DNA from: Phycomyces nitens
Lineage: Eukaryota; Mucoromycota; Mucoromycetes; Mucorales; Phycomycetaceae
Reading direction: 5' to 3'
NCBI GenBank assembly: GCA_022702545.1
Contig: JAHRBC010000001.1
Location: 8,618,001-8,682,000, forward strand
Length of the DNA stretch: 64,000 nucleotides
Shown in pieces: positions 11,474 to 22,257 of this stretch. A model generated the notes under the pieces. The model was not told the origin of the DNA, ran no database searches, and saw nothing but the letters and a program-made list of their open reading frames with translations. Numbering within the stretch: the stretch's first letter is position 1; every line of letters starts with the position of its first letter. The position numbers and the translations under genes were made by a program.

Positions 11474-12777
11474 ATGTCTGACAACTCCATCAAGATCTTT
11501 ACCGGAAACTCCCATCCTGAACTTGCAAAGCTGGTTGCTCGTCGCATCGGCATCGACCTCGCAAAGGCTGTGGTCATGAAGTACTCTAACCAGGAGACTT
11601 CTGTCACAATCGGTGAGTCTGTCCGTGACGAAGATGTCTTCATTATCCAGTCTGGTTGTGGTGAAATCAACGACAACCTGATGGAGCTTTTGGTTATGAT
11701 TAATGCCTGCAAGACTGCCTCTGCCCGTCGCATCACTGCTGGTAAGTATACATACATCTTTTGCCTGTAGATCTCCCGCCAGTTCCACAGAACCTAATCT
11801 TCTATGCACCAGTCATCCCTTGTTTCCCTTATGCTCGTCAGGACAAGAAGGACAAGAGCCGTGCCCCAATCACTGCCAAATTGACTGCAAACATGTTGAC
11901 CGTTGCTGGTGCCGACCATGTTATTACCATGGATCTCCATGCCTCCCAGATCCAGGGTTTCTTCAACATCCCCGTCGACAACCTGTACTGTGAGCCCTCG
12001 ATGATCAAGTACATTCGCACCCAGATCCCCAACTGGACGAATGCCATCATCGTCTCTCCTGATGCCGGAGGTGCCAAGCGGTAAATATTATATATGTTTT
12101 AGACTAGATGAGAGAACCCAGAAACTTATTCTGCCATGTCTAGTGCTACTGCCATTGCCGACCGATTGAATCTTGATTTCGCCTTGATTCACAAGGAGCG
12201 TAAAAAGGCAAACGAAGTATCTCGCATGGTGTTGGTTGGTGATGTTCGTGATAAGATTGCAATTTTGGTGGACGATATGGCCGATACTTGCGGTACCCTT
12301 GGCCTGGCTGCCAAGACTCTTAAAGAGAACGGTGCTATCCAGGTATACGCCATTGTTGCCCATGGTATTTTGTCTGGAAAGGCTATCCAGGTTATCAACG
12401 ACTCTGTAATCGAAAAGTTGGTTGTCAGCAACACCATTCCTCATGAAGACAAGATGGTGTGTATAACATTTGTGTGCAACAAGATGAATCTTCATTATAC
12501 TGACCAACAAAAAAATAATCTATGTACAGGCAATATGTCCCAAGCTCGATATCATTGATATCTCACCTACTCTTGCAGAAGCTATCCGAAGGTAAGAAAA
12601 CATTATACATACATGTATAACAAAAACAATGAGCAAAATAGAGAGAATGGGGGAAAAAAAGAGCAAAAAGATCTCGAGTGATCCAGTGGGTGGTGACTCA
12701 TACTTTCTTGTCTATCTATCTATAGAACCCACAATGGTGAATCTGTCTCATATCTCTTCTCGCACGTCCCAGAATAA
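11474..12777 (+). CDS. Ribose-phosphate pyrophosphokinase (PRPP synthetase)
   Basis: Makes 5-phosphoribosyl-1-pyrophosphate from ribose-5-phosphate and ATP, feeding purine, pyrimidine, histidine, tryptophan and NAD synthesis; cytosolic. Five exons: 11474-11741, 11813-12080, 12144-12456, 12530-12591, 12726-12777. Phases close to give 320 residues, against about 318 for the eukaryotic class I enzyme. Landmarks: N-terminal [16 protein letters not shown]-site loop [10 protein letters not shown] (about residues 95-104), [27 protein letters not shown]-binding [10 protein letters not shown] (221-230), and C-terminal [16 protein letters not shown]. No long inserted domain, so it belongs to the short, human PRPS1-like type and not to the insert-bearing yeast subunits. 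The ATG at 11474 is preferred over an in-frame upstream TTG. Introns are 71, 63, 73 and 134 bp, all GT-AG. All key motifs are intact. Confidence 0.96.
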
Positions 12778-15104
12778 TTGCAATAATAAAACCAAAATCA
12801 TAAAGGTCATCCCATTACTCAAAGGCTTAGAGACCGACTTACAAATCCATCACAATAAAGCATCAATATCAATACATTACACATTACCTATTTGTCCTTG
12901 GGAATTGAGTTCTCTGGAGAGATCCCACAAAAAGGTCCCTTGTTTGTACTCCACCAAAATATTCACATTATTATCATTATGATTATTATGATTATTTTTT
13001 ACAGCGAGGATATATTCTGCAAATTATACATGTAGGAGTTTAAATCGTTATATCCATAAAACAATTGGTGGGAAGATTGGGTTCAACTATAGCATCGTTT
13101 ATATCTTTAGTTTCTATCATTTACCAGCTAGAAATATAGCATTGTTACGAATATAATTATATAAAAAAAAGAGAGTTTGCAAATGACAACAGATTCAGGA
13201 ATACTAATTGCTTGATAAAATCAGATTTAATCACGTCTATAAAGCCTTTCTGAATATCGTGAGAGCTAGGAGTAGAGACAAAAACGACTTGGGACTTTTA
13301 ATGAGTATGATATTGATGAAAAAGTGGCAAATATAACCTACAGGCTTGTAAATCTATCAAATGATTCCAATCCAATTAATACTTTGGAATTGCTGTATCA
13401 ATATTTGTTGAATATTCTTTTTATCTTGGGGGGTTTTTTTAAGCAGATCATTTGTGCTACTAACAGTGAAGATACTCCATTAATCACAAAAGCATGGCCA
13501 TGGTCGTCTATTTTCTTTTCTTTTTGTATTTTTTATTGGGTATGGCGTGGTATAGTCATGGTCATGGGCACCGTATTCAAAATTAATATCGCGCTTTAAA
13601 ATACAGTTGCATTATTAAAGTAGTGTCCCAAGAGGTGGTATAGACTATAAAAAAAAGTAATTAACCGCAATAATCGTAAATATGTACACTGGACAATACC
13701 AATGCTAAAACAGCATGCTATTTCATTAAACTTTCAAATATTCGTGTTTATGAGCATATCCAAAGATGCTCTGCAGCCTGAATCCACTGCAACACTACAA
13801 TTGGGGATTTTCTTGGTATTCCACAGCTACCAACTGTAAAGTATATTATATTCGCTCAATGACAACTTGGAATAGAATAGAATAAGACAGGTACTCAAGT
13901 AGTTTCTTGGACATACATTTGAGAATGACTGATTTGGGCTAGACACATATGCTTATACCAGGGAGTGTTCCGGGGTATTGGTTTATATTAATGGCGAGGA
14001 TTACGGTAGGTAACTTTACTTATTTGTTGACAATAGAATATCTGCACTAATAAAAAGCTTAATAGAATTATCATACATTCGTTTGTCTGGGATCCGGAAA
14101 CTTGGATTGACCGTCAGTTATTAAATATTGAATAAATGTCTTGTTACAGGTCTGATATTCCCACTTGATAGCAGCTTGGAATTATTTATAAGAATACAAT
14201 GAGATCTTGGTACCCTCGACCCTGGTGTGAGAGATGTAATATATGATTGGGGTAAGCCTAAATATATAAAACTATTATCTAATAAAATCATCAATAGATC
14301 TGTATTATGCATTATAATACAGGATTACGGTAAAATTAACAAGGCTTTCCAATCACTTAGAATACTACCTGACACCCTTGGGTTTTTATTTTTATTTTTA
14401 CTTTTACTTTTACTTTTACTTTTTAATCGTCCAAGTATAACTTTACAATCAGACAATGAGAAACAGACAACTGATATTTACAGTAGATGATTATTATTGA
14501 CATTTAGATGGCTATATTATCAATTGCTCAACTTCACAAGCGTCGTAATATCTATAAAGAAACAACACATCATATAATACAAAGACACAAAGACAATTAT
14601 TTGAATGGCAATATCAAAAGATGCTGCTAATAGAATTGTTCATAGATTTGACAACAATTGTCATGATTAATTGGCTACAAATCTCCTAGCTCAGGCCAAT
14701 TTTACTACATAAATGAAATGGACTTTAATAAGAGCAAACTAGGGAAAAAAAGACCAGTAGTTTGGGATGAGTCTCGGATTGAGTGCGAATACTATTGTGA
14801 GAGCTAATAAATATTGTAAGCTCAACTCTCTGCTTACATTATTTCCAATATCTTTTAGGATTATTAATTCCAATTAAACAATTATTTATATAGGATACAT
14901 CTTAAACTAAATTTCCATGGCAGACTCTATATCTCCATTGACTAGGCAGAGCTCAAAACATACAAGCAAAGCTTGTGTTTGTAAAATGGAGATACATAGG
15001 ACAGTCCTTAGATCCTCAGTTTAAACATTTTTTAATATATATTATAACATATCAAATGGTACAATGATTGGGGAGTTGGGGTTTGAGCTTGGAAACCACG
15101 TTCC
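12778..15104. other. AT-rich intergenic DNA, no gene seen
   Basis: More than 2.3 kb with only short AT-rich ORFs (for example 91 codons at 13324-13599, lacking any domain) that have no conserved signature and poor start context. A CTTTTA/TTTTTA simple repeat lies at about 14386-14420. Nothing else is recognised. Confidence 0.55.
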
Positions 15105-16600
15105 TCACGTCCAACGTGTTCCTTCTTTGGAATCACTATCGTATGATGTCGATCTTTGGTAAGCCAAGCTCTGCGGTTCCCTTGCACGAGTCTCCTTCTT
15201 GACAGCCGTAACCAGCCCAAATGCATTCTTTATGGCTTGTTTCCAAACCGTTTTTTTAGTATAATATTAGAGAAAAAGGTTTATTAAACCAATTTACCTT
15301 TATAAAGTTTAAGCTTGGAATGCACTTCTTACTCAACAGTTGTAGGTCTGCAAAATGATTAGGAATTTGTACGAATCCTATATATTTATCAGTATAGAGA
15401 CCCGGTGCAACCAGCTTCATTACTTTTAGTTCGCCATCCAACCCTGCCGCTTGAAAACGTGGTATAATCAATCTGCGGGCCTCAGAGTTGGAGACATATT
15501 TGGTGTTGGCAATACTGTCAAGAATTACCTTTGACTCTTGCAAGACTTTTTGATGATCATTTGAAAACTTGGCTGGGCCAAGTGCCGCATTCGCAAATTC
15601 GCATGTCGATACATTGTGGACAGCTCCGTCAATACTCGTAACTACACGCAAGTCTACTCGATTACCCATCTTTTCTTCTTGAGATTGTCGTTTTCTGGCT
15701 ACTTTTGATATCCGCGGCACAGAATCTCTCCTTTGCTTATGTTTAATATAAGTTAAAGCCGAATGAATGCTAATAGCTTACCACTTCAAAGAAAAATCTG
15801 GATCGTTAAAGATGGAGGACATTATTGGTGTCCAAACTTCTTCAACAAAGTCTTGCTCCGTAACTGTTTTTGCTTTCTAATTTTTTAAAAAAAAATCGGA
15901 TCGCTTTTGTTGAGAAGGCAAAGACTATCAACTGATATTAGAAAGGTTTGATTATTCGGTTTTTCAAGACTTACACATGGGTATATATCTCAAAAAATGC
16001 TTCATCTTGCGTGAATGCATATTTAATTTGGTATTCTAGGCAAAGCTGGTAGGCTTTATTTAAAAACTGGAAACAGCCCCCTATTGATACGCATATTTAG
16101 TTTTAACGAATTATAAAAATACATAGATCAAACCTGTTTGATCTTTATTAGACCATCTATGTCGACTGGAAATCTTGGATTTTCCCTTGAAATATAAAAT
16201 TTATCGTTAAGTTTATTCCAGGCCTTGTCAGGGAAGAGTGACCTTTGGGGACCCCTTGGAAGTATTATTATTGGACAAGTCGCAAATGGAACTCAAGCCA
16301 AACATGACAGCGTATTTTTTTTTGTTCATTATCAAGCTTCGTGTAATATTTTTCCATGTTTGTAATTCTTATTGCTTCGGTTTTTATAATAGATCCTAAA
16401 CTTTTCATTCCAGAAAGCGTGATTCCATCAACCTTTAATCTTTCTTCCTCGTCTAGTCCGCTTGACCTGGTTTTATAGTGTTCAGAAGATTTTTTTTTCA
16501 ATCCTTTCACAAAGTTTTTGCCCGAGATTTCTTGGTGTTGTAAAATTTCGCAATATTGACCACGAATACCATTAAACCGACATAACGGAAAGAAAGCCAA
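15105..16600 (-). CDS. Multi-exon hypothetical protein, possibly decayed
   Basis: Several minus-strand coding blocks join across plausible introns. Supported exons are 15782-15876 (KAKTVTEQDF...), 15298-15730 (contains KMGNRVDLRV and EARRLIIPRFQAAG) and 15105-15227 (ends GTRWT then stop); their phases agree. Further upstream are a 110-residue open block (16268-16600) and an open block at about 15960-16260 (AWNKLNDKFYISRENPRF; CLEYQIKYAFTQDEAFFEIY). I could not join these upstream blocks to 15876 in frame. The KMGNRVDLR and later features recall, from memory, a lineage-expanded Mucorales protein family of unknown function; I cannot verify this. It may be an intact gene with an exon that I mis-modelled, or a recent pseudogene. 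No catalytic motif is visible. Confidence 0.4.
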
Positions 16601-18073
16601 GGATTATGTGAATGAACAAAGATACTAAAAGGTGCAATTGAGTACATAAAGTACAAAGATATCCTTAATCTGCTTTTTCTCTGCCAGTCAAAAACCAAAG
16701 CAAGAAGGAGGATTCTTGTGGATGGTTATGAACAGATGATACCGTTTGTACGGTAGACGGAATGTATTATTCATTCCAAATATTGACAATATTTTTCACG
16801 TACCGGCAGCCCAAAGAATAGAACGGAAAGAACTGTTGCCAGTTTGTTCAACCAGCAATCTTTAAGGTATAACACGCTTTACTGGGATTTTTGAAAGTGT
16901 CGTGAATAGTGGTTATGAGACATTATCACATAGATTTAATACAAAAAAAAACTCTCGCGTGGATCAGCTGTGACTAGACTCCCCTTGATGCATGTAAATT
17001 GCTTCAGCTGTCCATTATTTTTGGAGTAAAAATGTCGTGTCCTTAAAAAGATGTCCAAAGGGTATTCATCCTCGACCCATATTGGCTTGTACAGTGTTTT
17101 TGCTGCAGTTTGGAAAGAATATTGGAAAATAGTTTTTTGACAATATTATTTTTACTCTCTTTTTTTTTGCATGGGTGTCTCCAATACCTCCCTCCATTCC
17201 CTTTTCTCCTCCCATTTACTTGACCAGTCATCTTCAGTCTCTAATACATAAGAGTCTGGCTCCAAGGTATGCTAGCTGAAGACGTTTCTTCTTCTTTTTT
17301 CTTTGTCTCTTTTATTATCAATCGTCCATTAATTTCTCTCTTACAAGTCCATTTAATGGTACTAGAAAAACTACAAGCTTTGAGTGATAGCGGATTAATA
17401 AAAAAAAACTTAAAAAAAAACTTTCAGAGGTCTAAAGGACACGATGTTTCTTGATGATATGTTGCTTAATTATTACACGTATAGAATTTGGTATCAAGAT
17501 CTATAATTAATAACAGCAAACTATAATGAGGGTATCAACTACAGTTAATATACCAGCTCTATTATAAATTAAAATAGTTTTTAAAGTAATGTCATTTATA
17601 GAAGCTAATATTACGTCTTGGGAATCATATATTTATTTATTTATTAGACACTGGAAATTAGGCCACAATTGAAATATCCTGTGAAAACATTATACCCTTA
17701 ATATTAGCGTCGTTCATGCTACTTAAAATCTTGTTAACAAGATGTATACAGTATGGATTGGTCTAGTTCAGAGTGTTTACTTATTCTAATTATATTATCA
17801 GACTTGCATCCAATTGAGGAATAAACTGGCTCAGATAATTAATAAAGAAGTGATTCTAAAGACGTAGAAAGAGAGAAACAAGTATTGCTGACATCAATTT
17901 TACAATAAAGTAACGCGCAAATCTGTAAACTGCTTTCTGCCATGTCAATTTACTGCTTCCTCAGACAAACTTGAAAAAAACAAACAAGTATTTAACTCTT
18001 AATGCACTATATTTATAAAATCTTACAATATCTTATTAAAAACGAGGTTCAAATAATTTGAATACTAAAAATT
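16601..18073. other. AT-rich intergenic DNA with a degenerate MITE
   Basis: Short ORFs at 17043-17231 and 17269-17454 are AT-rich and featureless. The only structure recognised is the degenerate repeat copy at about 17430-17735, listed separately. Confidence 0.5.
17430..17735. mobile_element. Degenerate copy of the 26.4-26.7 kb MITE
   Basis: Aligns by eye, in the same orientation, with the element at 26389-26702. The left end shares ACACGATGTTTCTTGATG against TACGACGTTTCTTGATG. The internal block at about 17546-17685 (TTAATATACCAGCTCTATTA..., TGTCATTTATAGAAG, GTCTTGGGAATCA) matches about 26528-26665. The right end is poorly kept. It has no coding capacity. Confidence 0.6.
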
Positions 18074-19906
18074 TCAATCTTCTTTCGTGTCGCATTCAGC
18101 TACATAACCAATCTTTAAGTTTGTATATCCAAACATACACCTGTTGTTCCAATGATTGGACCGTCTTCCTCTTCCTTTATGAATCCCTTTCTCAATTGTG
18201 ACTCCTTTGTTCCTCTCGTAACTCTTTACGAATCTCTCGATACGGTAGCCTTTTGATTCTGAGAGAACATACATACCATTTGAATCATGTGAATGAAACC
18301 AGTAGCGGCAAGGTGCCCTAGATGTATTTCCACTAACGACCGGCAACGCTTCATGATCGGTCTCTTGTTTTGGAGTAATATCGTCAAGTTCAAAAGTAAG
18401 AAGAAATAAATCCCAATTGTCCTTGGATATCATGTTGTCTTGTATAATAAATACTGTCGCTTTGATAGTCAAGTACTGTAGACGGGTATAAGACATGTCA
18501 ATAAGCTGGTATCCAGGCGCCGTAAAGTCGCCTTGTACTATCGTGTAAGTCAAACTCAATGTATTTAAACTTCTGCAGTGGAAGGAAAGAAACCGAAGAA
18601 CATCAGAGGTAATCATTGATAATTCTACTTTGAATGACTCGAGCCCGAATCTGGTTGAATCGTAAAGTTCATTTTTGACGCTGATATCAGAATTGCTGAG
18701 TGAAAGCAATTTCAAGCGAGGTGCTGCACAAAGAAGGGTATCTAATTCAAAAATCGTGGGAGATTCGATTTCCAGTTCGACCAAATTGCAAAGCCTGTCT
18801 TTAATCTCCACAAAGTCGAAAACTGCCATATCTTGTTTGGTGCCTCTTATAACAAGAGTTTCAATTGTCTTTGAGAATCTTGACAGACAAATAGCTATGG
18901 TTCGTTTGTAAAAATCGCAGATATGACTATAGCTAGGAGCACCGTATAACCATGAATCTATCTTTATGAGTTTTAAGTTGATATCGTGAAAGGCGATCAA
19001 GTCCAAGAAAAGTAGAAATTCCTCATCAGAACATTTTTGGTAGTGAATATCTAATATTGTTAGGTGCTGGAATAACCGAGGAGCTTTTTTGAACAGTTCT
19101 ATTGCATCGTATCTTTGCCTTTTAGTATCGTTTCTTTCTTCGTCATCATTTCTGGTATCTTCAAGATAAAGCTCGAGTGCATGTAGATTGGGATATTTGC
19201 GAGCGAAATAATATAGCCATCGATAGTCTGTATCTTTGGTCTTTATCTTCAATATTCTCATTTCTGTAGCTGGCAATAATTCTGGTATACGTTCAAAGTC
19301 GGTTTTAGGAAATGTCGATAAACTTAGGCAGAATTCCAATTGTCCGAGGTGTTTTAGATGCGAGTGAAGGATTTCAAACGTGTTTAATGATACTGGTATT
19401 GAATATGACTGATCAGGAAAATAATGCATATCCAATCGTTTCAAGCGTGGTAAACATTTGACTATTTTTGCGACTATGTTCTCTAGATTAGACATAATCG
19501 AGTCACCAAAAATAAGGTCGAGCTCTTTTAATAGTCCCCAGAGGTTCCAATCAGCCATAGTTCCATCGTGGCACGGGCGTAGAGAATCAAATCTGAATAT
19601 AATAGACTTTATATTTGGAAAAGCTTTTTGTAGTGCGTAAAGTTCTTCATCTGTTGCATGTAACTCGTACTTTAAAACCAAGTATTCCACAAGATCCCAA
19701 TTTTTCTGGTAAGGTTGTTGATCATCTTGGGTAGAATTAACAATGCTGTCCAATTTCTCTCTGCTTATTTCTATATCATAGTACAAGGAATCCTGGAAGA
19801 GTTCTTTCCATGCTTTGCAAACTAGAGTACAAGTGGCCAGGTCATCGAAATAAAGAAGTTTTGCGATTTTGTTTACAATTTCTCGAGGAAGCTCTGATAA
19901 AATCAT
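18074..19906 (-). CDS. F-box/LRR-like protein (tandem pair, copy 1)
   Basis: Uninterrupted 610-residue ORF. Residues 1-45 form a clear F-box (SELPREIVNKIAKLL, then TCTLVCKAWKELFQD), which binds Skp1 in SCF ubiquitin ligases. The rest is a long array of leucine-rich segments (for example LPRLKRLDMHYF, CRSLNTLSLTYT, RLQYLTIKATVF), the usual substrate-binding module. The C-terminal 80 residues are not LRR-like: an RIERFVKSYERNKGV basic stretch, then GRGRRSNHWNNRCMFGY. Copy 2 (22258-24099) is a paralogue over the whole length, about half identical by eye. The start ATG is the first in frame and aligns with the F-box start of copy 2. Substrate is unknown. Confidence 0.9.
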   Translation of the reverse strand: MILSELPREIVNKIAKLLYFDDLATCTLVCKAWKELFQDSLYYDIEISREKLDSIVNSTQDDQQPYQKNWDLVEYLVLKYELHATDEELYALQKAFPNIKSIIFRFDSLRPCHDGTMADWNLWGLLKELDLIFGDSIMSNLENIVAKIVKCLPRLKRLDMHYFPDQSYSIPVSLNTFEILHSHLKHLGQLEFCLSLSTFPKTDFERIPELLPATEMRILKIKTKDTDYRWLYYFARKYPNLHALELYLEDTRNDDEERNDTKRQRYDAIELFKKAPRLFQHLTILDIHYQKCSDEEFLLFLDLIAFHDINLKLIKIDSWLYGAPSYSHICDFYKRTIAICLSRFSKTIETLVIRGTKQDMAVFDFVEIKDRLCNLVELEIESPTIFELDTLLCAAPRLKLLSLSNSDISVKNELYDSTRFGLESFKVELSMITSDVLRFLSFHCRSLNTLSLTYTIVQGDFTAPGYQLIDMSYTRLQYLTIKATVFIIQDNMISKDNWDLFLLTFELDDITPKQETDHEALPVVSGNTSRAPCRYWFHSHDSNGMYVLSESKGYRIERFVKSYERNKGVTIEKGIHKGRGRRSNHWNNRCMFGYTNLKIGYVAECDTKED

Positions 19907-20102
19907 GGTAATAGAGAATATTTGGAAGTGATATTGGAAAGAGAGGTTTTAATATTTTTTTAAAAAAGTTCCAATGGCTTTCGATTACTCCTCCGTCTCA
20001 CAAAAGAAAAGAGGCGCAGGACATTGTAAGACAAACAATACAGTCCGCAGTATACAGAGTTTAAAGACGAGCAAGGATGTACAAGTCCTACTGAAATGAT
20101 CT
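19907..20102. promoter_or_regulatory. Upstream flank of F-box copy 1, conserved with copy 2
   Basis: About 195 bases upstream of the start codon align with the 5' flank of copy 2 (24100-24297), including AGAATATTTGGAA, GATATTGGAAAGAGAGG, AAAAGAGGCGCAGG and a T-rich tract. The similarity stops at the edge of the 1,200 bp insertion, so only this part of the original promoter stays next to the gene. Confidence 0.6.
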
Positions 20103-21302
20103 TTGTACTGATACGGACCGAAAACTTTATTGTAAAATAAAATAAAAAACTGTGATATTGGAGGATATAGGCGGATCTTTTGATACGGTGCGATGTGAAT
20201 GAGGTGTTCTTCGGTGAGGAAGAGAAGTTACACCCACGAGTATGAGAGGGGAGTGGGGATGAGACAGAAAGTGGTAGCTACTGGGAAAGAGCAGAAGATT
20301 GTAATCCAAGAGGTTCTCTATACAGCACAAACAGTACTAGATGACCAGAGCGACCTATGTACTTTGCTACAAATACAGACTTATGTGGGAAGAGAGCTGT
20401 TTTATTAATTTTACTTGTGTTGGGTTAATAAGGTCAGGGCCTCAATGGTACTATTAACTATTGGAGATACCTCCGTTAAACTCCAATTGTAACCTCTTCA
20501 CGCCAGATCGAGCTGTCTGTTGATCCAACCTGGACAATATCACAAAACCAATTACGAAAGATGTTAGATATATGTAACAGGGAAGTAGATAGAAATCATA
20601 CCAAAAGTATGATCATTAATTTAGAGAATGATATAGATAAAAGTTTAGAAAGTTGAAAGAGAGAGAGAATGGCAAGACCATAGAATCGCCTTGTATTAGT
20701 GTCACGCTGTGTTTTGGTTCTCTTCGTCTTCTGTCCGTCTAAGCCGTGCCGTTCCCTTCCTACTCATCTCATCATTTACTTCCTTCACCTCACTTTCTTT
20801 TCTCGTCTGTCTTGCCACACTCTTCTTTCCCACCTTCTTTTCTCATCTGTCTCGCCACACTCTTTCTTTTCTCACGTCTCTCCACAATTCTTCAAAATAA
20901 CAAACGTATAAAAACTTACAAATGATTCATTAAATAAAAACAACTTTTTAACCCACAATTACTTTCAATCTGACTCCCTGTCAAAATACCCCTTTCCTGA
21001 AGAACAATTCTATTTGCTTGCTAAGCTACGAATTGTTGGATCCCGTATTAGACAGTTATCTCTCTCTCTCTCGAACTACTCTTTATCTTTCCTCTCTCTC
21101 AATTATTCATCTCTTTCTCTTTCTCTTCTTGATCTCTCTCCGTCAAATCTACTATTGTATTATCTTTCTTTCTCCTGGACATTTTCACACTAAAGACATT
21201 ACATCGCGTGACATTAGTATGGTTACATTCGAATTTGAATAGGGAAACCAAAAACAGTGAATAGAGAAATTAAGCAAAATAAATGTAATCATCTCAGTAC
21301 AA
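20103..21302. mobile_element. 1,200 bp insertion with short inverted ends
   Basis: The flank of F-box copy 2 runs uninterrupted from GAAATGAC into GTTTATTGATTTACTAG (about 24290-24325). In copy 1 the same two pieces are separated by exactly 1,200 bases that begin TTGTACTGA and end TCAGTACAA, a perfect 9-base inverted pair. Inside are a pyrimidine-rich tract (about 20705-21150) with an internal near-repeat (CTTTTCTCGTCTGTC / CTTTTCTCATCTGTC) and no credible ORF. The flanking 8-mers GAAATGAT and GAAAAGGT are only similar, so a target duplication is uncertain. It fits a non-autonomous DNA transposon; an LTR-like TG...CA element is less likely. Confidence 0.6.
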
Positions 21303-22257
21303 GAAAAGGTTTATTGATTTACTAGAAAAAAGTATCTTTTAATTTTTATATAGAAGAGGTATACTGGTGTAAATATTATAGACGTATAAATCCAACACAG
21401 AAAAGTAAAAATATGTACAGTAATGGGTTCAATAATTCTGCAAAGTTAAATTGTATTTAGAAAAGTATATCATACACAAGAAGTGACAAATGAATATTAC
21501 TATTGGTGGAAATTGAATGAGTAAAAGTGAATCTGGGAAATACGTTTGATATAACCATATTTGCAAGAACAAAAGGCACTTGTTTTGCAAAAAAAAAAGT
21601 TCCCTAGCATACATTGCAAACAGGAATACTAATGTATCTCTTCGCATTATAAATCAATATTCCCTACAATTTCTGCTACTGAAAACTCTGGGTACATGAT
21701 TGAGTGCTATAAACCTTCTACTACAAGTGCAATTATATCAAGAGTCATTGGGGGTGCAATACAATGTCAAGATTGTCTTTAATACGATTATAGCTACAAG
21801 TCCCTAGATGTCAAGATTTATACTACTTCATCAGATTGAAAATATGTATTAAATAAAAATATATTAAAGTTAATTTTGGGGCTATACCAAGATATGAAAG
21901 TAAGGAATTGTCATAACGTTGTAAGACAACCTACTTAAATATACTTTCAATTGCCGTGATAAATGTAAAGAGCAGATAGTTATGCTTTTTATTTTTCAAT
22001 TATCTTTTAGTTCATTGTATACCACCATATTTAACTTGAAATTCATATTTTTTTATTAGATATAAATCTTGCTCATCATATTAAGCAATTTATATGACAT
22101 TATCGCTTGACAATTATGAAAAATGTTCTCTAGAATCCTGGACATTAAATATTATTTTTCAGAGTTTTATAAAAAATTGAAACGTATCCGAAAAAAATAT
22201 CAATGTTTAAATCTAAATGTACTATCCTACTAATTACAAAACAGACTCAAATAACTA
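21303..22257. repeat. Duplicated spacer between the F-box pair
   Basis: The block at about 21303-21860 aligns in direct orientation with about 24305-24830. Shared strings include TTTATTGATTTACTAGAA, AAGAAGAGGTATA[C/T]TGGTGTAAA, GGTTCAATAATT and ATATCATACACAAGA. It is the outer part of the unit that duplicated with the F-box gene. The remaining bases up to 22257 are AT-rich 3' flank of copy 2. No gene is seen. Confidence 0.65.

Noticed and set aside
13324..13599. 91-codon hydrophobic ORF
   Set aside because: AT-rich low-complexity residues, no ATG start context and no conserved motif.
20699..21242. Overlapping Ser/Leu/Phe-rich ORFs
   Set aside because: They arise from the pyrimidine-rich core of the 1,200 bp insertion; every frame is open by composition.
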